This document shows positions 5,718 through 13,551 of a stretch of DNA of 35,171 bases, in pieces. The DNA is from a virus. The translations under genes were made by a program, and so were the position numbers. Below the pieces are notes generated by a model. That model saw only the letters and a program-made list of their open reading frames with translations, made no database searches and had not been told where the DNA came from. The stretch is from positions 7,629 to 42,799 of the IMG/VR virus record IMGVR_UViG_3300030099_003858; one strand, given 5' to 3'. Within the stretch, counting starts at the first letter, position 1, and each line of letters opens with the position of its first letter.

Positions 5718-6032
5718 ATGAAAGATGATGAGTTAAGTACTGTATCTTATACTTTGGTTCTTGATGCTCCGAAAACGTTTGCTTTGCAGATTGCTGTTGC
5801 TGATCAGTTAGCGATAATGCATGATGCGTTGCAAACAGATTTGAATGATGAGACTAGGGTTCAAGCTACTCGTTTGCATGCTATTTATCTGAGTTTGTTA
5901 GATGATTTAGATGTTCGCAAAGAGGATTTAGCGAATAGAACTTCAGATTATTTAAAAGGAACTGAAAGTAATGTTGTTGATATGAATGATTTTAGAAAGG
6001 AAGATTTAAATGACGATTCTAGAAAAGAATAG
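5718..6032 (+). CDS. Unknown 104-residue acidic helical protein
   Basis: ATG 5718 is preferred over 5709 because AGGA lies 10 bases upstream of it. The sequence (MKDDELSTVSYTLVLDAPKT) starts with a beta-like segment and then is largely helical and acidic, ending in DFRKEDLNDDSRKE. It overlaps the next gene by 23 bases, so translation is probably coupled. No family recognised. Confidence 0.6.
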   Translation: MKDDELSTVSYTLVLDAPKTFALQIAVADQLAIMHDALQTDLNDETRVQATRLHAIYLSLLDDLDVRKEDLANRTSDYLKGTESNVVDMNDFRKEDLNDDSRKE

Positions 6033-7167
6033 TGGTAAAAACTTAACGTTTGCTGATTTGCGTAGTAATTTGGAACAGTTGCGTGAGGCTAGAGTTGATG
6101 TGATTGTTGATTCTAGTGATTTGGCTGTGATTTCTCCTGGTGCTTTGCAAACTCCGTATATTGATGATGCCATTACGCATGCTGGTGTGGGTTTGCCGTC
6201 TCGTGATTGGCAGCTTACTTCTCATGCGTTTAGGCAGTGGTGTGCAAAGATGAATGTGCCTGCTTCGTATCTTAGTAGGATTGCTGATTGGGGTGAGGAT
6301 ATTAGGTTGTCTCAACTGTCTATGGAGATTATGAATGTTCATAATGCTGTTGAGGCTAAGCCTTTGTTGTTGCGTTTATTGCTTGATCCTTCGACGGATG
6401 AGCATGTTTGTCGTGCTGTTTTGTCTCCGTCATATAGTTTTATTGAGAATTTTGACGTGTTGACTGCTGTGTTTGATGGCTTGCGTGTTGTTAGGGAACA
6501 GCATGGTATAGGTTTTGAACCTGGTCCTGCTTCTGTTTCTGATACTCATATGCGTGCGAGAGTTAATATGCCTCAGTTGCAGATGGCTGCTGATGCGTTG
6601 TTGAAAGATTATCGTTCGCCTTGGACTGGTGCTTCTGGTACTGATAATCCTACTGTGTTTATGGGTATTGAGATTCGTAACTCTGAGGTTGGTGGTGCTG
6701 CATTCACGTTAGTTCCTGTAATTATTATTCAGGTTTGTGATAATGGTATGACTTTGACTAAGGATATTTTCCGTAAGGTTCATCTTGGTTCTGCTATGGA
6801 GATGGGACATGTTTCTCAACGTACTATGCAGGCTACGATGGAGCTTATTACTGCACAGACTGTGGATAAAGTTGTGGAGATTGCTACCCCCGAGTTTCTA
6901 CAAGCTAAGGTTGATGAGTTCATGGAGTTGAAACGTCCTGTTGTTCCTGTTGCTATTCAAACGTATTTGCAGCAGGCTTTTGATAATGAGACTGCTGATA
7001 GGGTCTTTGATGATTTTATTACTGGCGGTGATATAACTGCCTTTGGTGTAGCTCAGGCTATTACTTCTCATTCGCAACGGGATAATGTTGGTAATGATTT
7101 AGCACTTGAAATGGATGATTCTGCTTTGATTCATGCTGAGAAAGTGTTGCAAGAAATTGATAGTTAG
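6010..7167 (+). CDS. DUF932-like phage/plasmid protein
   Basis: A 385-residue protein resembling the DUF932 family, widespread in phages and plasmids, often near ssDNA-recombination genes, with no settled biochemical role. Family-like features are the central strand IEIRNSEVGGAAFTL followed by VCDNGMT, preceded by a helical N-terminal part (SHAFRQWCAKMNVPASYLSRI). Length fits the family. It starts inside the previous gene. After its stop come 441 bases without a gene, holding the structured RNA candidate. Confidence 0.7.
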   Translation: MTILEKNSGKNLTFADLRSNLEQLREARVDVIVDSSDLAVISPGALQTPYIDDAITHAGVGLPSRDWQLTSHAFRQWCAKMNVPASYLSRIADWGEDIRLSQLSMEIMNVHNAVEAKPLLLRLLLDPSTDEHVCRAVLSPSYSFIENFDVLTAVFDGLRVVREQHGIGFEPGPASVSDTHMRARVNMPQLQMAADALLKDYRSPWTGASGTDNPTVFMGIEIRNSEVGGAAFTLVPVIIIQVCDNGMTLTKDIFRKVHLGSAMEMGHVSQRTMQATMELITAQTVDKVVEIATPEFLQAKVDEFMELKRPVVPVAIQTYLQQAFDNETADRVFDDFITGGDITAFGVAQAITSHSQRDNVGNDLALEMDDSALIHAEKVLQEIDS

Positions 7168-7174
7168 TTTTTTA

Positions 7175-7600
7175 GATCGTCGTACAAGGGAGACTTGGTA
7201 AACGAGCTCATTGTGCGACATAGAGTGCCTTAATAGGTTAAATGTGTTTAGGAGTGGAAAGTATACTTAATCACGTGTGTCCAGCGCCCTGAGAATCGTC
7301 GCAGATAGGTAAGGAGAGACTAAATAACAGCTCTAAAAGTTTTAAAATCGCTTCAGATCAAGACGCAGGAGTCTTGGACATGTCAGATGTTCCGGTCCTC
7401 TGATGCTGAAGGAAGTAATAGGGGAATGTAATAAAGGACGGATTGATCATCCAGTGTGCATGGCGAAAACCTAGCGGTTAGTAGTCGGCAAAGCAAAGAA
7501 TTGTTAACAGGTTCTTTGACGAATATGTCCCACCAGATCCCAGAGCCTTCGATAGGAGGATTCAGGGAGGTGTCCCCTGTTACTTCATGTAGACGCTAAT
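7175..7600 (+). ncRNA. Candidate large structured RNA, about 430 nt
   Basis: No coding frame of note lies between 7167 and 7609, but the plus strand folds well. Stem 1: 7179-7187/7211-7219 (9 bp, one wobble), capped by 7190-7197/7203-7209. Three-way junction: CTTCAG (7351-7356)/CTGAAG (7406-7411) encloses CAAGAC (7359-7364)/GTCTTG (7371-7376) and TCAGA (7383-7387)/TCTGA (7399-7403). Stem 4: CAAAGAA (7494-7500)/TTCTTTG (7512-7518); its loop TAACAGG (7505-7511) pairs with CCTGTTA (7576-7582), a pseudoknot. Stem 5: 7537-7540/7558-7561. A competing hairpin, 7563-7567/7575-7579, uses the same downstream bases. Size and setting recall ornate phage RNAs such as GOLLD or ROOL, but I cannot match their consensus. 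A group I intron is less likely. Confidence 0.6.
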
Positions 7601-7602
7601 AT
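7597..7602 (+). promoter_or_regulatory. Candidate -10 box for leaderless ruvC mRNA
   Basis: TAATAT (7597-7602), overlapping TATAAT (7600-7605), lies just upstream of GTG 7609 with a 6-base gap. That spacing would start the transcript at the GTG itself. No ribosome site is present near this start, which is consistent with leaderless translation. No good -35 box is seen. Confidence 0.35.
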
Positions 7603-7608
7603 AATTAT

Positions 7609-8076
7609 GTGACAATACCTCGCACGTATTTAGGTGTAGACCCTGGCAGCACAACAGGTCTTGCCGTGCTGAGGTTAACAGGTGATGGGTATATTGCAGC
7701 CCATGATCAAGTTGCTGGTCCTCATGATGCCTCGTATTGGATAAGAGAGCATTGTGAGGGCCAGTTTATCGAGCTTGTGTATGAAACATTTTATATTGGG
7801 GGTAGGACATTACGGGCTGCAAACCAGGGTGTGTTTGATGCTTTGTATTTGGTTGGTTGGATTGCTGTTGAGTGTGATGGTTGGATTGGGACTAGGTTGT
7901 ATCCTCAGTCTCCTTCGGAAGGGAAGACAGTTAAGAATGGTCCTATGAAGAAGATGGGTTTGTATAATCCGCAGATGCGGCATGCTAATGATGCGATGAG
8001 ACATATTGTTCGTCATCATTTGTCTCATTTGCCGGATAGTGTTGTGTCAAAAGAATATATAAAAAATGTGAATTAA
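7609..8076 (+). CDS. RuvC-like Holliday junction resolvase
   Basis: A 155-residue RNase H-fold nuclease of the RuvC type, cutting four-way DNA junctions with two Mg2+ ions. Acidic residues expected for the site: D11 in YLGVDPGSTTG, E59 in VYETFYIGGR, and D128 in HANDAMRH. Length is close to bacterial RuvC (about 170). The only possible start is GTG 7609, because TAA occurs at 7597 and the fold begins at residue 7. Unlike nearly all neighbours, it has no Shine-Dalgarno site. It is the second resolvase of this phage, unrelated to the Endo VII-like one. It probably resolves replication and recombination intermediates. Confidence 0.85.
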   Translation: MTIPRTYLGVDPGSTTGLAVLRLTGDGYIAAHDQVAGPHDASYWIREHCEGQFIELVYETFYIGGRTLRAANQGVFDALYLVGWIAVECDGWIGTRLYPQSPSEGKTVKNGPMKKMGLYNPQMRHANDAMRHIVRHHLSHLPDSVVSKEYIKNVN

Positions 8077-8095
8077 TAAATAGAAAGGAAAAGTA

Positions 8096-8323
8096 ATGAC
8101 TGTTATTAATAGTGAGTTAACTGTGCATTGTAAGGATGTAGAGAAAGCTAAAGTTATAGTTAATCATCGTTCGTATGGTTCTATTGTCAGGTTTAAACTT
8201 GATGAGAATAATACTGTAAGGATCTTTTTAGATAATCGTGATGACTTTAACAAGTTGTTTAATATCCTGAGTTGGGATGTTAGCGTTGAGGAGGTTGCTA
8301 ATGGCAGCGAAGATGAAAAATGA
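8096..8323 (+). CDS. Unknown 75-residue protein
   Basis: Starts MTVINSELTVHCKDVEKAKV after a GAAAGGAAAAGTA ribosome site. The alternating hydrophobic pattern (VIVNHRSYGSIVRFKL, TVRIFLDNRDDF) suggests a small alpha/beta fold such as a ferredoxin-like domain, with an acidic tail. No family recognised. It overlaps the next small gene, so is probably co-translated. Confidence 0.65.
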   Translation: MTVINSELTVHCKDVEKAKVIVNHRSYGSIVRFKLDENNTVRIFLDNRDDFNKLFNILSWDVSVEEVANGSEDEK

Positions 8324-8435
8324 TTTATATGAGCAAGCTTTAGAAATGACTCAGGACCCTGTGTTTAGGTTAGCTGTTCTTATTATTATTGAGGACACGA
8401 TAGATAAAACTCTTGCTCAGATGAAGGATAGATAA
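8301..8435 (+). CDS. Unknown 44-residue protein
   Basis: Starts inside the previous gene after a perfect GAGGAGG site and ends TAATG, sharing bases with the helicase start. Sequence MAAKMKNDLYEQALEMTQDP continues to VFRLAVLIIIEDTIDKTLAQ, a short helical protein with one hydrophobic stretch. Coupling on both sides supports a real gene. Function unknown. Confidence 0.65.
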   Translation: MAAKMKNDLYEQALEMTQDPVFRLAVLIIIEDTIDKTLAQMKDR

Positions 8436-10135
8436 TGTTTACTCAGTTACCTGAGCACAGTGATGTGCTTTATTTAGAAGATTTAAAAGTTTGGCGTATA
8501 CATCATGAAGATCCTCATAAGAAGGACATAATACTTCCTGATACGTATTCGTCTGCTTGGTATATTCGTTTGTCTGATCATTGGGATAGTTGTTACGTTA
8601 ATGATGAGGGCAAGAAACGTATTAGTGATTGGGGCGATCAGCGTTTTATGTTTGAGTCCCGTGAGAAAGTTATTGAGAACTCTGAGGATTTCTTTGGTTA
8701 TCAGTGGCAGACTGGTCAGTTACTTGCTCATGTTGGTTGTATGAATAAGTCTTTGTTTATTAATGATGGTACTGGTTTGGGTAAGACTCGTTCTGCTTTA
8801 GCTGGTTTGAGTAATAACTATGCTATGGGTCCTAATATTATTGTGTGCCCTAAAGTAGCTATTCCTGTGTGGGTTAAAGAGATTGAGGCTGTGTTCCCTG
8901 GCGCTGATTATATTACTATTGTTGGTGAAAAGAAGGAACGTGAGGCTAGGTTAAAGCATGTTGAGGATGTTAACTTTACTATTATCTCTTACGATAGCCT
9001 TATTAAGCATGTTAGTTGTAGGAGTTGGCCTAATAGCAAGAAGCTTCTTAATGCGGAACTTGATGCGTATAGGTGGAACTCTGTAATTGTTGATGAGTCT
9101 CATAGGATTAAGAATCCTCAAGCTTTGCGGACTCGTTGTTGTTGGACGCTTGGTGATAATGCTGATAAGCGTATAGCTGTTACTGCTACGCCTACTACTG
9201 GTAGCCCTGAGGATTTGTGGGCTCAGTGGAGGTTCCTTGCACCGCAAGAGTTCCCTACGTTAACTGATTTTCGTGAGCGTTTTCTTGAAATGCGTGAGAA
9301 TTGGCATGGTGGTTTTGATTGTGTTGGTTGGAATGATACTGGCTATACACATTATTTGCAGTTGTGTGGTTGGCGTACTCGTCACCGCACGTTTGGTTGT
9401 AAAGAAGTTGATTATGCTATGAAAGGTATGACTGTTCCTGAAGAAGGACCACATACTGTTATTAAAGTTCCTTTGAACACACTTCAGCAACAAGGGTACA
9501 ATCAAATGTTGGAATCCTATATATCAGTGTGGGAAGATGATGTTCTTATAGCCAAAAATGATTTAGATAAATTTACTAAGCTTAGACAATGGGCTAATGG
9601 CAGACCTGTTTTGAATGATGCGAATCGTGTGATGGGTTTGGATACTCCGTCAGCTAAGGTAGATGCCCTAGTTGATTTGCTTTGTGATGTTGATTGTAAT
9701 GTTGTTGTATTCTGTGAGCATTCTAAAGTAGCTGGCATGTTTTATCGTGCCCTTGAAGAACGTTTGCCTGAGCATTTGCTTGTGAATATTATTACTGGCG
9801 ATACTAGACAAGCTACTAGAGATCATCTCATCAAGTCTTTTCAAGATACTGATGACTTGCAAAGAAAGATACTTGTGTGTACTAGTGGCACGATGTCTGA
9901 ATCTGTGTCTCTTACTAACGCTGGTCTGCTTGTCTTTGCGCAGGAACCTACGAGTCTTCACCAGTTTGTCCAGTGCCGTGGGCGTGTCCGTAGGGTTGGT
10001 TCAACACAGGTTGTGCCTGCTATTTCCCTTCGAGCAGAAGGTACTGTTGAAGAGCATTTGGCTTTGAAGATGTCGAATAAGTTTGATGCGTTTAATGAAT
10101 ACTTTGAAGGACTCATAAAGAAAGGAAAAGATTAA
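8435..10135 (+). CDS. SNF2/SF2-type DEAD-like helicase
   Basis: A 566-residue superfamily 2 ATPase. Motif I is DGTGLGKTRS (111-120), motif II VDESHRIKNP (219-228), motif III TATPTTGSPEDLW (250-262). The C-terminal RecA domain ends with the motif VI arginines in QCRGRVRRVGS (about 513-523). This order and the DESH box fit the SNF2-like helicases common in phage replication modules, which remodel forks or branch points. The first 85 residues are an unassigned N-terminal domain. It starts at TAATG with the upstream small gene and ends at TAATG with the next one. Confidence 0.88.
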   Translation: MFTQLPEHSDVLYLEDLKVWRIHHEDPHKKDIILPDTYSSAWYIRLSDHWDSCYVNDEGKKRISDWGDQRFMFESREKVIENSEDFFGYQWQTGQLLAHVGCMNKSLFINDGTGLGKTRSALAGLSNNYAMGPNIIVCPKVAIPVWVKEIEAVFPGADYITIVGEKKEREARLKHVEDVNFTIISYDSLIKHVSCRSWPNSKKLLNAELDAYRWNSVIVDESHRIKNPQALRTRCCWTLGDNADKRIAVTATPTTGSPEDLWAQWRFLAPQEFPTLTDFRERFLEMRENWHGGFDCVGWNDTGYTHYLQLCGWRTRHRTFGCKEVDYAMKGMTVPEEGPHTVIKVPLNTLQQQGYNQMLESYISVWEDDVLIAKNDLDKFTKLRQWANGRPVLNDANRVMGLDTPSAKVDALVDLLCDVDCNVVVFCEHSKVAGMFYRALEERLPEHLLVNIITGDTRQATRDHLIKSFQDTDDLQRKILVCTSGTMSESVSLTNAGLLVFAQEPTSLHQFVQCRGRVRRVGSTQVVPAISLRAEGTVEEHLALKMSNKFDAFNEYFEGLIKKGKD

Positions 10136-10449
10136 TGGGTATGAGAAAGATAGGTGAGATTCCTGTGGATTCAGGTCAGATGATGTTAGTAGATCCTTGC
10201 TATATTCTAGCTGATAATAATACTAAGGATGAAAAGTTAAATAAATTATATGAGGATTGTTGCGATGTTACATGTAGCGATGCAATGGCTGGAACGATTA
10301 ATCTTGGTGCAGTATGTAGTACTGGGTATGGCGATGGTTCTTATCCTGTGTACGTTGATGTCGAAGATGGTCGCATATCGAAGATGGTCATCAGATTCAT
10401 AAGACCTAACGCTTGGTACGAAGATGAAGACGAAGACCTGGATTGGTAG
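10135..10449 (+). CDS. Unknown conserved-looking 104-residue protein
   Basis: Starts at the helicase stop (TAATG); GAAAGGAAAAG is the ribosome site and a second Met at 10141 is possible. The motif VDSGQMMLVDPCYI near the N-terminus and STGYGDGSYPVYVDVEDG in the middle have the look of small beta-rich proteins often seen in phage and bacterial genomes, with a very acidic tail. Cysteines are frequent (five). Role unknown. Confidence 0.6.
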   Translation: MGMRKIGEIPVDSGQMMLVDPCYILADNNTKDEKLNKLYEDCCDVTCSDAMAGTINLGAVCSTGYGDGSYPVYVDVEDGRISKMVIRFIRPNAWYEDEDEDLDW

Positions 10450-10462
10450 TATACTCTAATCC

Positions 10463-10654
10463 ATGGGTATGACGTTCGGAGCTTGGCTCAGATACGGAAT
10501 TAAAGAAGGGTTTTGCACATCTAACTACTGCGCTAACCATGACTTGTATGCGCCTGAAGACGGAGAACTATTCAGTCAACTCGCTGATGAGTATGACGGT
10601 ATGGATTTCTGTTGGCCTACAGTCAGATTACGTACGTTAGCTGAGGATGATTAG
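10463..10654 (+). CDS. Unknown 63-residue protein
   Basis: Sequence starts MGMTFGAWLRYGIKEGFCTS and ends in WPTVRLRTLAEDD. The ribosome site is weak. Its stop shares a base with the GTG of the exonuclease gene, which supports coupling. Acidic, rich in Trp, Tyr and Cys. No family recognised. Confidence 0.55.
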   Translation: MGMTFGAWLRYGIKEGFCTSNYCANHDLYAPEDGELFSQLADEYDGMDFCWPTVRLRTLAEDD

Positions 10655-11412
10655 TGGAACCTAAGATTCTGTTTTATGACATTGAGACTGCTCCTAACTT
10701 AGCGTATGTCTGGGGTCATTATCAGCAAGATGTTATTCAACATGAACGTGAATGGTATATTTTATGTTTTGCATGGCGTTGGGGTCATCAAAAAACAGTA
10801 CATGCATGTGCTCTTCCTGATTTTCCCAAGGCCTATGCTAAAGATCCTGAAGATGATTTCAATGTAGTAAAAAAACTGCATGAGTTGTTTGATGAAGCTG
10901 ATATTATTGTCGCTCATAACGGTGATAGCTTTGATTATAAGAAAGCTAACGCCAGGTTTGTTAAGCATGGGCTTGGGCCTGCTTCACCTGTTGCTTCTAT
11001 TGATACTCTTAAAGTAGCTCGTAAACATTTTAAATTTACTACTAATCATCTCAATAGTTTAGGTAAGTATTTAGACATTGGGGTAAAGACTGATACTGGT
11101 GGGTTTAAAACGTGGGCTGGGTGTATGCGCGGTGATCCTGCTGCTTGGAAAACTATGGTGAAGTACAACAAGCAAGATATTAATTTGTTGTATGACGTGT
11201 ATATGGAGCTGCGTCCTTGGATGCATAATCATCCTAACTGGAATATGTATACGGAAGAGAATGGTTGCCCTACGTGTGGTCATAAGAAAGTCCATCGTCG
11301 TGGGTATAGACGTACTCGTACCATGACTTATGTTCAGTTTAAATGCCAGAAGTGCGGTGCTTTTTCTCGTCAGCGTGTTGCTGAAAAAGATTACCGCCCT
11401 AACATAATGTAA
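10654..11412 (+). CDS. DEDD-type 3'-5' exonuclease (RNase H-like) with zinc ribbon
   Basis: A 252-residue RNase H-fold exonuclease, close to the YprB/RNase_H_2 and DnaQ-like group. Exo I is YDIETAP (D9, E11), Exo II AHNGDSFDYKKANARF, Exo III YNKQDINLLYDVY with the DEDDy spacing. A C-terminal zinc ribbon (CPTC...CQKC, about 205-235) with basic residues probably grips DNA. GTG start. No polymerase domain is attached and none is seen in the window, so it may proofread in trans or trim ends in recombination. Confidence 0.8.
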   Translation: MEPKILFYDIETAPNLAYVWGHYQQDVIQHEREWYILCFAWRWGHQKTVHACALPDFPKAYAKDPEDDFNVVKKLHELFDEADIIVAHNGDSFDYKKANARFVKHGLGPASPVASIDTLKVARKHFKFTTNHLNSLGKYLDIGVKTDTGGFKTWAGCMRGDPAAWKTMVKYNKQDINLLYDVYMELRPWMHNHPNWNMYTEENGCPTCGHKKVHRRGYRRTRTMTYVQFKCQKCGAFSRQRVAEKDYRPNIM

Positions 11413-11451
11413 AAAATAAAATAGTTTTTTAAAAAAATAGAAAGGAAAAAT

Positions 11452-11733
11452 ATGGATGATTCAAACCTTCCTGAGATGATGCGTAAGACATTGGATTATG
11501 ATCATGGTCAACGTTTGCTTGTGTTTGCTCATGTTATGAAACGCCCTGTGCAGGGTAAACCTGGAGAGAGTGAGTATTATGTGGAGAGCATGGTAGATGT
11601 TCCTCCAGAGGAACCCAACTCTTCGTCTTGTGTAATCATGGGTAGTCCTATGTTTGATAATTATGATGATGCTGTTTTGCATATGAATGACAGGCTTGCT
11701 CAAGTTGTGGAGGAACGTTATGCCAGTGACTGA
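11452..11733 (+). CDS. Unknown 93-residue protein
   Basis: Starts MDDSNLPEMMRKTLDYDHGQ after GAAAGGAAAAAT. Contains a beta-like segment (QRLLVFAHVMKRP), a flexible middle, and a C-terminal helix (DDAVLHMNDRLAQVVEERY). The 39-base gap before it is pure A/T with no clear hairpin. Its 3' end carries the ribosome site of the next gene. No family recognised. Confidence 0.6.
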   Translation: MDDSNLPEMMRKTLDYDHGQRLLVFAHVMKRPVQGKPGESEYYVESMVDVPPEEPNSSSCVIMGSPMFDNYDDAVLHMNDRLAQVVEERYASD

Positions 11734-11905
11734 TAATTGGGTTTGGGATTCTTGTCCTGCTTGTGAAGCTACGATGGTGCATCCGTTTGTAGCGCTAAGT
11801 AGGAGAGATAATAAAACGCATGTCTGTCCTGATTGTGGTTTGCGTGAAGCATTCGAGGATTGGCGTGAGATGGAAAAAGGATTAATAGAATTGGAGGGTA
11901 AGTAA
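11720..11905 (+). CDS. Small zinc-ribbon protein, 61 residues
   Basis: Start at 11720 chosen because GGAGG lies 6 bases upstream; it overlaps the previous gene by 14 bases. CPAC and CPDCG form a CxxC/CxxC zinc ribbon, followed by LREAFEDWREMEKGL. Proteins of this shape are common accessory genes in phages; a role in nucleic-acid binding is inferred. It ends at TAATG with the nuclease gene. Confidence 0.7.
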   Translation: MPVTDNWVWDSCPACEATMVHPFVALSRRDNKTHVCPDCGLREAFEDWREMEKGLIELEGK

Positions 11906-12810
11906 TGCCTACTGTTGTACAAAGATTTAATGAGAATGGGGAACGTTTGCGTCCTGCGAACATGAGTGTTTCTGCTACTGGACTTGTAACGTATAGTGTG
12001 TGCCCCCGTAAGTTTAAGTGGTCCCGTGAGGATGACTGGGAATATGATGGGCCTAAGAAGGCTAATGCTATGTGCCTTGGTTCTCTTGTTCATTACTTGT
12101 TGGAAATTGGCATACCTGTTATGACGCAGCCTGGCTATGGTCCTATGTCTGCTCTTGAAGTAGCGAAACGTGAGATTGATTCTTGGATTGCTGCCTATAC
12201 AGATAATGAGTTAGTGCAGACTGAAATTTATACTGACATAGTTCCTTATGCTAAGCACATGGCTTTGAATACATTTAATTGGTTCGAGCAAGAAAAGTTC
12301 TTTGACCGTTACACAATACTTTCTATGGAGGCAGATTATGTTCACAATCTTGACTTGGGTTGGGAGCTTCGTTGTCGTCCTGACCTTGTCGTACGTGATC
12401 GGATCACTGAGCAAGTAGGTATCATTGATTTCAAGACTGGCACATCTATTGACCAGGCTCCCATGAACTCTGATTGGCAGATGCGTGCTATGGCTGTGAT
12501 CATGGAGCATGCTTATGGTGATGTTGCTTTTGGTGGCCATCTTCGTATTAAGAAGATTAAGTCCACACGGGGTAAGCCTCCGTATGTGCAGTTAAATGAG
12601 ATGCGCTTTGATCCAGAAAGAATCCGACTAGCTACTGATGAAATTAATCATTTGATGCATCAAATAAGTGAAGACGTGGTACACTTACCTTCACCTACTT
12701 GGACTTGTCCCTCGATGTGCAGCTTTTATGATGCATGTGAGGCTAAAAGTGCTAATCAAGATTGGGAATATGTAATGAAAATTGATCACAAGAAAGGAAC
12801 AGATGAGTGA
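11905..12810 (+). CDS. PD-(D/E)XK nuclease, Cas4/RecB-like with Fe-S cysteines
   Basis: A 301-residue nuclease of the RecB/Cas4 group. YSVCPRKFKW gives Cys33. The active core is RCRPDLVV (about 155-162) then IIDFKTG (about 172-178), the classical D...DxK, followed by the QMRAMAV helix (QxxxY-like position). C-terminal CPSMCSFYDAC (268-278) gives three more cysteines, which with Cys33 would hold a 4Fe-4S cluster as in Cas4 and AddB. It likely resects DNA ends for the ATPase and ssDNA-binding protein encoded next. Confidence 0.85.
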   Translation: MPTVVQRFNENGERLRPANMSVSATGLVTYSVCPRKFKWSREDDWEYDGPKKANAMCLGSLVHYLLEIGIPVMTQPGYGPMSALEVAKREIDSWIAAYTDNELVQTEIYTDIVPYAKHMALNTFNWFEQEKFFDRYTILSMEADYVHNLDLGWELRCRPDLVVRDRITEQVGIIDFKTGTSIDQAPMNSDWQMRAMAVIMEHAYGDVAFGGHLRIKKIKSTRGKPPYVQLNEMRFDPERIRLATDEINHLMHQISEDVVHLPSPTWTCPSMCSFYDACEAKSANQDWEYVMKIDHKKGTDE

Positions 12811-13531
12811 TTTAAAAGTTTATCTCCATATACATGGAGTGTTTGGATCAGGTAAGACAGCCTTTGGGTTGACTGGCCCTGGTCCTCGTTTAATAGCTGA
12901 CGTTGAAGGCGCTAGCTTTAAGTCAAAGTATGGAGGGATTAAAACTCTTTGGGATGATTGGCATATGTCTGGTGAAGATGATACTGACACTGTTGTTTAT
13001 CCCATCAAGGAGGAAGATGACCTCAAGTTTATTATTGATTACTTAAAGAAGGGTGATCATCCTTTTGAAACGTTTACGTTGGATAGCTTGACGTTGTTTC
13101 AAACAAAGCTAAAACGTGAGTTGCAGAATCCTAATCAAGAGTTTAATCCTGATGGTGAGTTTACGTTTCATGCGTGGAACAGGGTCTTGAATCATATGCT
13201 TATGCAATGTGAAGACTTGTTGTCATGTGTTGAACCGTCTGCTAATAAACCTATTAACGTGTGTTTGATATCTGCTACAGATCGTGAGGCTCATTATATG
13301 CGTCCACTTCTAGAAGGTCAGATACGTAAACGGTTGCCAGGTTTGGTAGATATTCATGGGTTTATGAAACTGCAACGTGATAAAGAAGGCGAGCTTCGTC
13401 AGCTTTTATACTTTGAACCTACTGATTTGATTGATGCTAAGTGTCGTTTGTGGCAAATTGCAGAATCATATCCTAAGGGCTATATTGTAGACCCTACGAT
13501 AGAAAAAATAATAAAAGATCTCAACAAATAA
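12803..13531 (+). CDS. RecA-like ATPase, Sak4-type recombinase candidate
   Basis: A 242-residue P-loop ATPase of the AAA_24/RecA-like type. Start at 12803 (MSDLKVYLHIHGVFGSGKT) has AAAGGAAC upstream and overlaps the previous stop by 8 bases. Walker A is GVFGSGKT (12-19), Walker B FETFTLDSLTLF. Such ATPases (Sak4) promote phage single-strand annealing with a dedicated ssDNA-binding protein, and a DUF669-like gene does follow directly. The order nuclease, ATPase, SSB, primase is a standard recombination/replication block. Confidence 0.8.
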   Translation: MSDLKVYLHIHGVFGSGKTAFGLTGPGPRLIADVEGASFKSKYGGIKTLWDDWHMSGEDDTDTVVYPIKEEDDLKFIIDYLKKGDHPFETFTLDSLTLFQTKLKRELQNPNQEFNPDGEFTFHAWNRVLNHMLMQCEDLLSCVEPSANKPINVCLISATDREAHYMRPLLEGQIRKRLPGLVDIHGFMKLQRDKEGELRQLLYFEPTDLIDAKCRLWQIAESYPKGYIVDPTIEKIIKDLNK

Positions 13532-13551
13532 GAGAAAAGGAGAGGTAAAAT

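Noticed and set aside
7175-7600. Group I intron
   Set aside because: AGAGACTA near 7315 recalls the conserved P7 element and TAGTC occurs near 7482, but I could not place P3, P4-P6 and the splice sites consistently, and no split gene flanks it. It remains a weak alternative.
7175-7600. RNase P RNA or tmRNA
   Set aside because: The conserved ends and core motifs of both RNAs that I know are absent.
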